This document shows positions 54,294-62,868 of a stretch of 64,000 nucleotides of DNA, one piece after another. This DNA comes from Alteromonas sp. LOR. GTDB lineage: Bacteria > Pseudomonadota > Gammaproteobacteria > Enterobacterales > Alteromonadaceae. The position numbers were made by a program, and so were the translations under genes. Within the stretch, counting starts at the first letter, position 1. Every line of letters starts with the position of its first letter. The stretch is taken from positions 615,916 through 679,915 of the forward strand of contig NZ_JQFW01000015.1 of NCBI RefSeq assembly GCF_000753865.1. The letters are read 5' to 3'. The notes under the pieces were generated by a model. The model had not been told where the DNA came from. It was given only the letters and a program-made list of their open reading frames with translations, and ran no database searches.

Positions 54294-54905
54294 ATGTTAC
54301 GTATAATTGTATCTATATTATTAGGTGCTGGTGTTGCATTTGCCCTATTCGTTCTTATGGCCAAGCTGATTGAAAACTCATCTAGGCCAGCAGACGAAGT
54401 GCCGCCTGCACCCGTAATCGATATTGTGATGCAGGAACCAGACGACCAGACGCAAACACGTCAACGTGTTCCGCCTCCACCGCCGCCTCCGCCTCCACAG
54501 CCTCCTAAAATGGAGCAAGTAGAGCCAGAAGCTGCGGAGCCAGATGCAGATGGGTTTAGCTTAGCTATTCCTGCTATCGATACTGGCGGCGTAGGTGTAA
54601 ACATCGGTGGTGTTGGTGCTATGCAGCGTGATGGTGAAGCAACGCCTATCGTTCGTATCGATCCTAAGTATCCGCCGCAAGCAGCCAGAGATGGCCGTGA
54701 AGGTTGGGTTAGGTTATCTTTCACTATCAACGAAGTTGGTGGTGTAGACGATATCGAAGTTATCGAAGCAGAACCTAAGCGTGTATTCGACCGCGAAGCA
54801 CGTCGTGCTCTTCGCAAGTGGAAATACAAGCCTAAAATTGTTGATGGCAAAGCTGTTAAGCAAACCAACATGTTTGTACAGCTAGACTTCAAACTGGAGC
54901 AATGA
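54294..54905 (+). CDS. tonB: TonB energy transducer (TonB2 type)
   Basis: 203 residues. One N-terminal membrane helix, a proline-rich spacer (a run of nine prolines and PQPPKMEQVEPEAAEP) and the TonB C-terminal domain with IDPKYPPQAARDGREGWVRLSFTI and ALRKWKYKP. The short periplasmic spacer resembles TonB2 proteins. It contacts the TonB boxes of the receptors, including possibly the two just upstream and the thiamin receptor at 59858. The end overlaps the next gene's start region. Confidence 0.95.
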   Translation: MLRIIVSILLGAGVAFALFVLMAKLIENSSRPADEVPPAPVIDIVMQEPDDQTQTRQRVPPPPPPPPPQPPKMEQVEPEAAEPDADGFSLAIPAIDTGGVGVNIGGVGAMQRDGEATPIVRIDPKYPPQAARDGREGWVRLSFTINEVGGVDDIEVIEAEPKRVFDREARRALRKWKYKPKIVDGKAVKQTNMFVQLDFKLEQ

Positions 54906-54907
54906 TA

Positions 54908-56173
54908 ATGATGAAACGTTCATTCAAAATGTCAGCCGTTGCTTTAGTGCTAGGTGCAGGGGCGATGTTCACATCGTCTGCTGCCTTAGCGCAGTCATCT
55001 GCTGTAGTTTGTCCTGGATACGAAAAGGGCAAAACAACACTGGTTGGCGAGCGTACTGGTAAGAAAGTTCAGAAAGCCTTTGAGTTTTACAATGAAGACC
55101 AAGTCGATGAAGCGTTGAATATCCTTTATGATATTGACCCGTCTGATGACTTTGACAAGTCTTATGTAAAGCGCTTCATCGGAAACCTGCTTGCAGCGCA
55201 AGAAGGTAAAGGTGCCAAGGCTTATGGATATCTTGCAGACTCAGTTCAACCGAAGGTACTTAACGACCTAGAGCATTCTCAAACACTTAAATTGTTAGGT
55301 GACTTGAGTATGCAGGAAGAAAAGTTTACTGACGCGGTTAAGTGGTACAACTCGTGGATGGATTTCACGTGTAAAGAAGACGCTGATGTGTATACGCGTT
55401 TAACTCAGGCTTATTATGAATCTAAGCAATTAGATAAAATGATTGAGCCAGCGGATAAAGCGATTGCTTTATACGAAGAGCCAAATAAAAACCCGTATGT
55501 GCTAAAGCTTACTTCGTACTACGAGCGCAAGATGTTTCCTGAGACAGTTGCTGTAGCAGAAGAGTTGGTGCGTAACTTCCCTGAAGAGCCACGTTGGTGG
55601 AGTCAGTTAGGTTTCTTTTATCTTTCAGTGGAAGATTATAAGAAAGCACTTTCTACATTTGAACTAGCACACATGCAGGGCTATCTAGAAAAAGAAAGTG
55701 AAGTTAAAGCACTTTCTCAGCTTTACCAAACTAATGGCATGCCGTATCGCGGTGCCAAGGTAATGGAAAAGTTCATGAAGTCTGGTTTGCTAGAAGAAGA
55801 TGAGAAGTTGTTAGCAAGTCTTGCTAACGCTTATCACTCTGCGAAAGAATTCAAAACTGCTGCGTCACTTTATGGCAAAGCCGCTAAAATGAGTTCTGAT
55901 CCTGACCTTTATAAGAAGCAAGGTACATTGTTACTTGTTGCTGAAGATTATAAAGGTGCTATCTCTGCGCTAGAAAATGCGCTAGAGAGAGGTATCGAGA
56001 AGCCGGCTAAAGTTCACTTCACGCTTATGGAAGCGAACTTCTATGCAGGTAACTACAGAGAAGCCTTCAGACACATCCAAGAAGCTAAGAAAGATCGCTC
56101 ACTACGCCGTAACGCCTCAGCGTGGGAACCTTACATCAAGGAAAAAGCGAAGAACCGTGGTATCAACATTTAA
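54908..56173 (+). CDS. TPR protein of the TonB2-type operon
   Basis: 421 residues from MMKRSFKMSAVAL; GGAG at 54896-54899 is best placed for 54908 rather than 54902. Signal peptide ending near ALAQSS, then about ten TPR-like helical pairs (VLKLTSYYERKMFPETVAVAEELVRNFPEEP; SLYGKAAKMSSDPDLYKKQGTLLLVAEDYKGAISALENAL). It is periplasmic and is the constant last gene of DUF3450-ExbB-ExbB-ExbD-TonB operons, probably a scaffold between TonB and receptors. Confidence 0.9.
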   Translation: MMKRSFKMSAVALVLGAGAMFTSSAALAQSSAVVCPGYEKGKTTLVGERTGKKVQKAFEFYNEDQVDEALNILYDIDPSDDFDKSYVKRFIGNLLAAQEGKGAKAYGYLADSVQPKVLNDLEHSQTLKLLGDLSMQEEKFTDAVKWYNSWMDFTCKEDADVYTRLTQAYYESKQLDKMIEPADKAIALYEEPNKNPYVLKLTSYYERKMFPETVAVAEELVRNFPEEPRWWSQLGFFYLSVEDYKKALSTFELAHMQGYLEKESEVKALSQLYQTNGMPYRGAKVMEKFMKSGLLEEDEKLLASLANAYHSAKEFKTAASLYGKAAKMSSDPDLYKKQGTLLLVAEDYKGAISALENALERGIEKPAKVHFTLMEANFYAGNYREAFRHIQEAKKDRSLRRNASAWEPYIKEKAKNRGINI

Positions 56174-56194
56174 TTGTTAATACCAACGCTTAGT

Positions 56195-56224
56195 AAGAAA
56201 GCCTCCTCACGGAGGCTTTCTTGT
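56195..56224 (+). terminator. Intrinsic terminator of the TonB2 operon
   Basis: AAGAAAGCCTCC (56195-56206) and GGAGGCTTTCTT (56211-56222) form a perfect 12-bp stem with loop TCAC. Confidence 0.92.
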
Positions 56225-56409
56225 TTCTGAGCATATTAGAGATGAACTAATCAGGTGCATTTTTTAGAGAGGATTGTATAAAAGCCGAGGGTATATAAGC
56301 GGTGGCTGAAGCTATAGTCAAAGTGAGAGTAGAATAAAGAAGAAAGATCAAAGAAAAAAGAATAAGAGCCTGCTCAGGTGCAGCTACCAGCCTAACTATT
56401 TGCTATCAA

Positions 56410-56443
56410 GATAATAACAGCGTGCCGATAATAACAGTGTCCC
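56410..56443. repeat. 17-bp tandem duplication beside the tmcA stop
   Basis: GATAATAACAGCGTGCC (56410-56426) is followed by GATAATAACAGTGTCCC (56427-56443), 15 of 17 identical, ending at the tmcA stop codon. Confidence 0.88.
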
Positions 56444-59016
56444 TAATCTGCCATCTCAAGCCTGATGATAAAGCGGCTAATAATTTCTTTTAACGCAGCA
56501 GTTGTTCCTTTTTTCCCTTTTGTTTTTAGCGTGTTAGAGAGTGAATCATAGTTAGGGCGGGGTTGTTGTAGAAGTTTTATCAATTCACTTTGTACTTCAT
56601 TAGCTTGGTTGCCGGTAAATTCTCCTATTGCAGTAAAGAGTGCATCAAAGAATGAATCTGAAGTAGAACGCGTTTTTTGCTGGTCTCTTTTTGGTGTACG
56701 TCTGGTTAATGTACTTTTGCTTAATGTACTTTTGTCCAATGTGTTTTTGTTTAATAAATCTTGGCTTTGTGTATCAGCGTTAGATTCAATATCAGTCAGC
56801 TTATTTGCGCTTACTGCCTGTGCAGATAGTTCATCCAATGTAGCGGTATCTATGTCATGTAAGGGGGCGCTCAGGTAACTCTCGGGGTATTCAGTGCAAC
56901 AGAGTACAATTGCATTTATCTCTCCCCATATGTTATCTAGGCTTCGATAACCCGCTATAAAATGACGAAGTTTGGTAATACAAAGTAATTGCAAAGAAGC
57001 AGAGAGAGAATCATAGGTGGTTTGCTTATTCTTAGCGTCGTATATGCTGGCTAGTTCTGATGAAAGTGTTCGTGCTCGGTCAGAAAGAGGCGCTATTCGC
57101 AATACGCTTGTTTCACCACTCGCTTTGTTGGCTTTCTCACCTTTGTGTACGCATACAAATTCATTGTGTTGCCAAAATCTATCTAGTTTATCCTCTGAAC
57201 CGTACGACGTGCTTAAGCTATCAATGTCAGCTTCCTTAGCAGCTTTTTCTATGGACGTTAAAATAGAGGTACCAAACCCTTTTCCCTGAAGTTCTGGACA
57301 CACCGCAATACGGTTAATACGCCAATACTTCAACGTGGCAAGGGTAGGGTTTGCACTCATAAGCGTTAATTGCTGTGCGCCTAAATGTCCCTTAGGTCGA
57401 CGTTCACCCGTTGCTATATTCTCAGCAATGTCTTTCAGTTTCTCGCCACCTTCCTCGTTAACAACCGCGGCACCAATTACTTTGGCATCCTGATACAATA
57501 AAAACACTATGAGGTCTGGGCTATCTAAGAGGCGCATTAAGTCATCAGGCGTGGTTTGGTAATGGGCAAGTGTTAATAGCTTCATCACGTCGCCCAGCGC
57601 TGTCTCACTGAGCCGTTGAAACCTTGTTTTGCTCAACGAGGTGTCACTAAACGAGTTAGTCGGGACTAATTGCGCTTCGACTGTTTTGTCGCTGTCTTCT
57701 TTATCGCATCCAAGAAACGATTCTGAATTTTCAGCACCTGTATCAAATAAACATGCTTTAGTGATAAAGCGTTCAATCGGGTCATGGTGCAACCAGCGAA
57801 GTGGCGTGTGTAACTCAACAATGTTGACAGATTTACCTTCACTCTCGTTTGAGTGAGCGTGTAATTTCGGAATAAGTTTATGAATAAAGCCGCTACCGCT
57901 GCCCTCATAACCTTGTAATGTGGTGCTAAGCAGCCACTGCTTATGATTTGTGATTATATTAAGCACTACGGGTATAGGTAATGAAGCTGCCTCATCAATA
58001 AAGACGATATTACAATGGCCGCTAGAGAGGACTGGGTTATCTGGTGCAACCCATTCAACGGTTCCCTCGCCAACGCACCGTTTTTTCTCAGGCGTTTTAT
58101 TCAATACTTTATTCAAATTTTTATCCGAAGAAGAAAAAGACTCAACATGCGGATCTTTGCTATCGTCGGTAGAAGTTTTATTTTGTTCGCACATTCGGTC
58201 AATCTGGCGGAAAACAGCATGTACGTTTTCAAAAAGTGTGCTTGTTAGCAGAATATGTTGGCCTTCATTTAACAAGTGCCATATGAATATTCCTAGTAGG
58301 CTTGATTTACCGCGCCCTCGGGGTGCCGCTAAGATAGTATGCAAATTATCCTCTTTAAACTGTGCGCTCAGCGCATTAAATGCGGCTCTTTGGTCTTTAG
58401 AGCTGAATAAAGAGGGTGTTAAGTGTTGGCTATCCTGATAAGTCTCTAAATAACCCATATCCTGCTTTGCATCTAGATACGGTATATCTTGATTCGGTAG
58501 GCGGGTACCTTCAAGGCTGTGAATTGCGGTGTGCTTGTCATCTAAAAGTAATGTTATAAATCGGTTTAAATAAGCACTGTCATTACTTTCGTAGCCGTAT
58601 GAAATGAAAGAGGCATGGTGTTGCTGTGGCCACTTATCAAAAGAAGGGCAGGTAACAATGAGGCAGCCGCCGTGCTTAATTGTGCCAGCCAGCGCCAAAA
58701 AGTTGCCTGGATTAAAAGACTCATGGCAATGAAAAATGGCAATGTCCCGTTCAGAGCCCAATAGCATTTTTCTGTTTTTACTTTTTAATTGGCTCTCGCT
58801 AAACGCTTCTGCACGACACTGGACTGGTAGTTCAGCGAGCAATACATCAATAGTATTCTCGATAAACTCAACGTCGCCAGATATAACAAGGAGTCGGCGA
58901 TGAATCTGTGGCCGTTCTGCATTGTTTTGTGCATTGTATTCTGCATCGCTTTTTTGCTTTGCAGCCTGCGTGTAGTAAGGGGCGAGTAGCCAATCACGTA
59001 ATTGTTGTAGCGCCAT
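56443..59016 (-). CDS. tmcA: tRNA(Met) cytidine acetyltransferase
   Basis: 857 residues, longer than the about 670 of E. coli TmcA. DUF1726 N-domain, helicase-like domain with Walker A APRGRGKSSLLG and Walker B IVFIDEAASLP, GNAT domain (YWRINRIAVCPELQGKGFGTSIL) and C-terminal tRNA-binding part. It uses ATP and acetyl-CoA to make N4-acetylcytidine at the wobble base of elongator tRNA-Met. Extra length comes from Ser/Asp/Lys-rich insertions, including one after FSSSDKN before Walker B and a pentapeptide repeat KNTLD-KSTLS-KSTLT near 755-770. Confidence 0.94.
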   Translation of the reverse strand: MALQQLRDWLLAPYYTQAAKQKSDAEYNAQNNAERPQIHRRLLVISGDVEFIENTIDVLLAELPVQCRAEAFSESQLKSKNRKMLLGSERDIAIFHCHESFNPGNFLALAGTIKHGGCLIVTCPSFDKWPQQHHASFISYGYESNDSAYLNRFITLLLDDKHTAIHSLEGTRLPNQDIPYLDAKQDMGYLETYQDSQHLTPSLFSSKDQRAAFNALSAQFKEDNLHTILAAPRGRGKSSLLGIFIWHLLNEGQHILLTSTLFENVHAVFRQIDRMCEQNKTSTDDSKDPHVESFSSSDKNLNKVLNKTPEKKRCVGEGTVEWVAPDNPVLSSGHCNIVFIDEAASLPIPVVLNIITNHKQWLLSTTLQGYEGSGSGFIHKLIPKLHAHSNESEGKSVNIVELHTPLRWLHHDPIERFITKACLFDTGAENSESFLGCDKEDSDKTVEAQLVPTNSFSDTSLSKTRFQRLSETALGDVMKLLTLAHYQTTPDDLMRLLDSPDLIVFLLYQDAKVIGAAVVNEEGGEKLKDIAENIATGERRPKGHLGAQQLTLMSANPTLATLKYWRINRIAVCPELQGKGFGTSILTSIEKAAKEADIDSLSTSYGSEDKLDRFWQHNEFVCVHKGEKANKASGETSVLRIAPLSDRARTLSSELASIYDAKNKQTTYDSLSASLQLLCITKLRHFIAGYRSLDNIWGEINAIVLCCTEYPESYLSAPLHDIDTATLDELSAQAVSANKLTDIESNADTQSQDLLNKNTLDKSTLSKSTLTRRTPKRDQQKTRSTSDSFFDALFTAIGEFTGNQANEVQSELIKLLQQPRPNYDSLSNTLKTKGKKGTTAALKEIISRFIIRLEMAD
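56705..56764. repeat. 15-bp minisatellite inside tmcA
   Basis: Four 15-bp units (56705, 56720, 56735, 56750); the first two differ only at their first base. They encode a five-residue repeat K-S-T-L-x in a disordered linker. Confidence 0.88.
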
Positions 59017-59076
59017 GAAGAGTTTTTTTCTGTATAATTGAACGCATATAGTAGCGATTTATATTAAGGAATTCGA

Positions 59077-59502
59077 ATGCGCTTTCTTTCTCGGCGTTTA
59101 GTGATGCCAAACGACCTCAATTACGCCAACTCATTGTTCGGCGGTAGAGCATTAGAATGGATAGATGAAGAGGCCGCCATATGGGCTATTTGTCAGTTAG
59201 AAACCAATTGTTTGGTCACCAAGCATATAGGCGAAATTAGTTTTGAATCACCAGCTTTACAGGGCGATATCGTTGAGTTTGGTCTTGAGACCAAGGCAGT
59301 AGGGCGCACGTCTATTACGGTGAGCTGTTTAGTGCGTAATAAAGCCACTAAAAAGACGATTTGTTTTGCAGACGATATTGTTTTCGTTAAGGTGGACCCA
59401 GAGACGAGACAGCCGGCTTCTCACGGAAAGACATTAGAAGGGTTAATTGCGCAAACTGATGATGAAGTGCGCAAGCTCAATCTTAATATAGAGAATAGCT
59501 AA
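59077..59502 (+). CDS. Acyl-CoA thioesterase, hotdog fold
   Basis: 141 residues. Hotdog signature PNDLNYANSLFGGRALEWIDEEAAIWA with the catalytic acidic residue, then VGRTSITVSCLV. YciA-like enzymes hydrolyse acyl-CoAs of various chain lengths to CoA and free acid. AAGGAA precedes the ATG. It is a single gene, divergent from tmcA (60 nt apart). Confidence 0.88.
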   Translation: MRFLSRRLVMPNDLNYANSLFGGRALEWIDEEAAIWAICQLETNCLVTKHIGEISFESPALQGDIVEFGLETKAVGRTSITVSCLVRNKATKKTICFADDIVFVKVDPETRQPASHGKTLEGLIAQTDDEVRKLNLNIENS

Positions 59503-59592
59503 GTCGAGTTTAGTTCGTCACACTAAATTTGTAACGGCTTAGATTTGTAATAACCTAGATTAAATATGAACTTAGCTTAACGAGCGCTGCGC

Positions 59593-59620
59593 TTGACGGC
59601 GTGTTTCGAAGTGGTAGACT
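59593..59620 (+). promoter_or_regulatory. Candidate promoter of the thiamin operon
   Basis: TTGACG (59593-59598) and TAGACT (59615-59620), 16-nt spacer, about 80 nt before the TPP aptamer. Only a moderate match to the -10 consensus. Confidence 0.4.
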
Positions 59621-59699
59621 CCACGGCGTTCGTTAAGTTGATGACTTGTGCTCGTTTAATTCAAGCAGCTTGCACATGACGAGTGAGTCACTTGCGAAT

Positions 59700-59795
59700 T
59701 ATACCAAGGGGTGTCCGTTTTTCGGTCTGAGATCCACACTAGTGGGAACCCTTAAACCTGATCCGGATAATACCGGCGTAGGAATGGTTTACAAT
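59700..59795 (+). promoter_or_regulatory. TPP riboswitch (THI element) aptamer
   Basis: The conserved segments occur in order: AGGGGTG (59707-59713), CTGAGA (59727-59732), ACCCTT (59748-59753) and ACCTGATCCGGATAATACCGG continuing to GCGTAGGAA (59756-59784). This is the thiamin pyrophosphate aptamer. Outer helix ends are approximate. It precedes a TonB receptor and three further genes of thiamin salvage, so TPP should reduce their expression. Confidence 0.95.
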
Positions 59796-59820
59796 ATAGC
59801 CTGATCACCTGCCGCTAAAC

Positions 59821-59857
59821 CCGGATCTTTTTTCTTATTAAGAGAACAAGAGATCCC
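59821..59857 (+). promoter_or_regulatory. Riboswitch expression platform: sequestering hairpin over the ribosome binding site
   Basis: GGATCT (59823-59828) pairs with AGATCC (59851-59856) and the stem continues through the T-rich and A/G-rich inner parts to a loop near 59837-59841, covering the AAGAG ribosome binding site (59848-59852). CCGGATC (59821-59827) can instead pair with GATCCGG of the aptamer (59760-59766). The two pairings exclude each other. Confidence 0.7.
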
Positions 59858-61954
59858 ATGTACAAACAACTTTTCACACTCTCTCTATTGGCAACCTCAA
59901 TAAGTGCGATAGCACAAACTGAAGCCTCTGATAACGCTCAAAAAAGCACTGACACCATTGACGATATTGAAAAAGTAGTGGTGACGGGCAATTTTCGTCA
60001 AACTACCCTAGCTCAGCTTAGCGCCAGTGCAACCATACTGAATCAAGAGCGCTTGCGCAGCAGACAGCCTTCTCATGTTGACAGTATTCTCAATAGTATT
60101 CCCAACGTAAATTTTGCGGCAGGTGCCTCTCGCGGCCGCTTTATACAAATTCGTGGTATTGGTGAGCGTAGCCAGTTTGCTGAGCCGATTAATCCGTCTG
60201 TCAGTTTTATCGTTGACGAGTTTGATTTTTCTGGTCTCGCTGCGTCGGGCATTATATTTGATACTAAGCAGCTTGAGGTTTATCGCGGTCCCCAGGCCAC
60301 GCTATATGGCACGGGAGCACTAGCCGGAGCCGTTAAGCTATCAAGCAATGAAACAGGCAGCGAGGCGCCTGACTATGTTGAAGCGCGAATTGGCAATAAA
60401 GATAGCTATCGCGTTGAAGCTGCCACTGGTGATGACATCAACACCAATTGGGGCTATCGCGTAGCGCTGGTTCACAATCGAAGCGATGGTTTCGTTGAGA
60501 ATACGTTTTTAAATAGAGACGATACGAATAATATTGATGAGACTGCGCTTCGTTTCGCTATAGATGGAAATGTTGCTGACAACAGCACATTGGCATTGGC
60601 TTATCGTTGGTATGATATTGATAACGGCTACGACGCATTCTCTTTAGACAATGACAACAGAACGTTGTCTGATGAGCCGGGTTTTGACGAGCACCAAACC
60701 CACGCAGTAAGTGCCCGTTCTACCACCACCACTGGCGCAGGCGACCTTATCTTAATTGCGACACATGCTTCTCATAACATCGCCTATGGCTACGACGAAG
60801 ATTGGACATTCACTGGTTTCCACCCTTTCGGCTACACATCCTTTGATGCTTACTATCGTGATGTAGAAACACAGACAGGTGAAATCCGCTTTGTTTCCTC
60901 TCGCGATGCTGCCCTGTTCAATGGCATGACAGATTGGACGGTAGGGGCTTTCTATAAACAAACTGAGGAAAACTTGCTTCGTCAATATACGTATTTAGAC
61001 AGTGATTACGCCAGTGAGTTTGCCCCCACAACAACCGCGCTTTATTTAGAAACCGAAACCCGCTTAAGAGATGATTTAACGCTGGTAGCCGGTATTCGCG
61101 CAGAAAATTATGATTTCGATTTTGCGGATAATCGTGGCCTGACCCGCGATAACGATACCAATATGCTGGGCGGCAAAGTGGCATTGCAGTACACACTGGG
61201 CAAGCACTTTTACTACGGCAGTATTTCACGTGGCTATAAAGGACCTGGCTTTAACCCTGATAACCGGGTTAACGACGAACAACGGTTCTTCGATGAAGAA
61301 TACAACGTCAATTACGAACTAGGATTTAAAGGGCCGCTGTTAACCCCTGACTTAACGGCCCGCGCTGCTATTTTCTACATGGACAGGACAGACACTCAAG
61401 TTAGCGATTTTGATGTAATTACTCGTGAAGACGGCACGGCCGGATTTATCGATATTATTGATAATGCCGATCTTGGAACCAACAAAGGGGCTGAGCTTGA
61501 GTTGTCATGGTTGGTTTCTGATGTATGGCAGCTAAGTGCGAGTGCAGGATATTTGTCAGCCACATTTGAAGGTTATACGTTAGCCGATGGCACGCAAGTA
61601 AATGAGCAGCGTCAGGCTCAGGCACCGAAGTGGACAGGTAATCTATACAGTGAATATGCGTTAACCGACAATGTAACGTGGCGAGTAGATATAGATTATA
61701 AAGACGAATATCGCTTTTCAGACGGACACAACGTAACGTCGCCATCTACCACGTTGGTGAACTCAGAGTTTGTAGTAAACCATGGCAACTGGCAAACCTC
61801 TGTGTGGATCCAAAATGCGTTCGACAGAGAGTATTACACACGGGGCTTTGGCGGCTTTAGCAATGATCCAAGAGATGAATATGCGTTTGAAGAGCCGTAT
61901 TATCAGCTTGGTAATGGCCGTCAATTTGGCGTAACTGCTAAGTATGAATTTTAA
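59858..61954 (+). CDS. TonB-dependent receptor, probable thiamin uptake
   Basis: 698 residues. Signal peptide MYKQLFTLSLLATSISAIAQ, TonB box IEKVVVTGNF, plug with FIQIRGIGERSQFAEPINPSVSF and KQLEVYRGPQATLYGTGALAGAVKL, barrel ending FGVTAKYEF. Its leader holds a TPP riboswitch and three thiamin-type genes follow, so thiamin or a precursor is the likely ligand; receptors with this context have been predicted to import thiamin in gammaproteobacteria. It is smaller than the two receptors at 41-47 kb. Confidence 0.92.
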   Translation: MYKQLFTLSLLATSISAIAQTEASDNAQKSTDTIDDIEKVVVTGNFRQTTLAQLSASATILNQERLRSRQPSHVDSILNSIPNVNFAAGASRGRFIQIRGIGERSQFAEPINPSVSFIVDEFDFSGLAASGIIFDTKQLEVYRGPQATLYGTGALAGAVKLSSNETGSEAPDYVEARIGNKDSYRVEAATGDDINTNWGYRVALVHNRSDGFVENTFLNRDDTNNIDETALRFAIDGNVADNSTLALAYRWYDIDNGYDAFSLDNDNRTLSDEPGFDEHQTHAVSARSTTTTGAGDLILIATHASHNIAYGYDEDWTFTGFHPFGYTSFDAYYRDVETQTGEIRFVSSRDAALFNGMTDWTVGAFYKQTEENLLRQYTYLDSDYASEFAPTTTALYLETETRLRDDLTLVAGIRAENYDFDFADNRGLTRDNDTNMLGGKVALQYTLGKHFYYGSISRGYKGPGFNPDNRVNDEQRFFDEEYNVNYELGFKGPLLTPDLTARAAIFYMDRTDTQVSDFDVITREDGTAGFIDIIDNADLGTNKGAELELSWLVSDVWQLSASAGYLSATFEGYTLADGTQVNEQRQAQAPKWTGNLYSEYALTDNVTWRVDIDYKDEYRFSDGHNVTSPSTTLVNSEFVVNHGNWQTSVWIQNAFDREYYTRGFGGFSNDPRDEYAFEEPYYQLGNGRQFGVTAKYEF

Positions 61955-61966
61955 GGGAGTATGAAT

Positions 61967-62230
61967 ATGCAAGTCATGGTTGAATTGTCGTTATATCCGT
62001 TGGTGAATGAGTATATTCCTCCTATCCAAAATTTTATTGATAGGCTTAATAGCTATACTGAGTTAAGCATTAACACCTGTTCCACCAGTACTCAGGTCAC
62101 TGGTGATTATACAAAGGTGATGGAAATTTTAGGAAAAGAGATGCAACGGACACACGAGGAAGTAGGGCAGGCGATCTTCGTCGCCAAATTTCTTAACTTT
62201 GATGCAATGCAATCAAGAAAGTCGTCGTAG
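61967..62230 (+). CDS. Thiamine-binding (MTH1187/YkoF-like) protein
   Basis: 87 residues from MQVMVELSLYPLVNEY; AAGGGAG is 7 nt before this ATG but only 1 nt before the ATG at 61961, so I choose the second. It has the Thiamine_BP ferredoxin-like fold: VELSLYPL..., STSTQVTGDYTKVMEILGKEM. Members bind thiamin or its pyrimidine in the cytosol. Its TAG overlaps the GTG start of the next gene. Confidence 0.85.
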   Translation: MQVMVELSLYPLVNEYIPPIQNFIDRLNSYTELSINTCSTSTQVTGDYTKVMEILGKEMQRTHEEVGQAIFVAKFLNFDAMQSRKSS

Positions 62231-62868
62231 TGGACGGCTTTCTTTCTGATTTTATTGCCCAAATAGCGGGCACCTCTCCATTAGAGTGGGTGGCCGTTGT
62301 GCTCGCTCTAGGGTATGTGCTGCTTGCCGCAAAGCAAAACAGTTGGTGCTGGGCGTGTGCATTTGTGAGCACTGGCATTTACACCTGGTTATTCTGGCAA
62401 GTCACGCTTCCCTTTCAAGCTGCCTTAAACCTGTTTTACATGGCAATGGCCGGCTATGGATACTATCAATGGTCGAAGGGCAGCACAGCAGACGGGCAGG
62501 TTAAGCCTGTGCGTTCATGGGCCCTGTGGGTTCATTGTTTAATCGTGCCTGCTATGCTGCTGCTTGCGTGGGCGTTAGCTCAAGTTGCGGGCTCACAATT
62601 TATTAGCGATTACTTACTCTTAGATGCCAGTATTAATTTACTCAGTGTTGTTACTACCTTTATGGTTGCCCACAAAATCTTACAAAATTGGGTGTATTGG
62701 TTTTTTATCAATTTGGCTTCGGCCTATTTATATCTACAGGTAGGGTATGCGTTATCTGCATGTCTTTTCCTAGGGTATGTGGGTTTTTCTATATTTGGTT
62801 ACTATCAATGGTTCTCCCAATGGAAAGCGCAAGATGACAGACAATCAACTGCTACAGCTGTTACATAA
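62230..62868 (+). CDS. pnuT: PnuC-family transporter, probable thiamin permease (PnuT)
   Basis: 212 residues, about seven membrane helices, GTG start overlapping the previous stop. PnuC features: SPLEWVAVVLALGYVLLAAKQNSWCWACAFVSTGIYTWLFW and NLFYMAMAGYGYYQW, with a final YVGFSIFGYYQW. PnuC homologues under TPP control (PnuT) bring thiamin across the inner membrane by facilitated diffusion and phosphorylation trapping. That mechanism fits a kinase gene starting within its 3' end. Confidence 0.9.
   Translation: MDGFLSDFIAQIAGTSPLEWVAVVLALGYVLLAAKQNSWCWACAFVSTGIYTWLFWQVTLPFQAALNLFYMAMAGYGYYQWSKGSTADGQVKPVRSWALWVHCLIVPAMLLLAWALAQVAGSQFISDYLLLDASINLLSVVTTFMVAHKILQNWVYWFFINLASAYLYLQVGYALSACLFLGYVGFSIFGYYQWFSQWKAQDDRQSTATAVT

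Noticed and set aside
59828..59833. T run in the thiamin leader as a terminator
   Set aside because: The stem before it would have to use aptamer bases that are free only without ligand, giving the wrong regulatory sign; sequestration of the ribosome binding site fits better.
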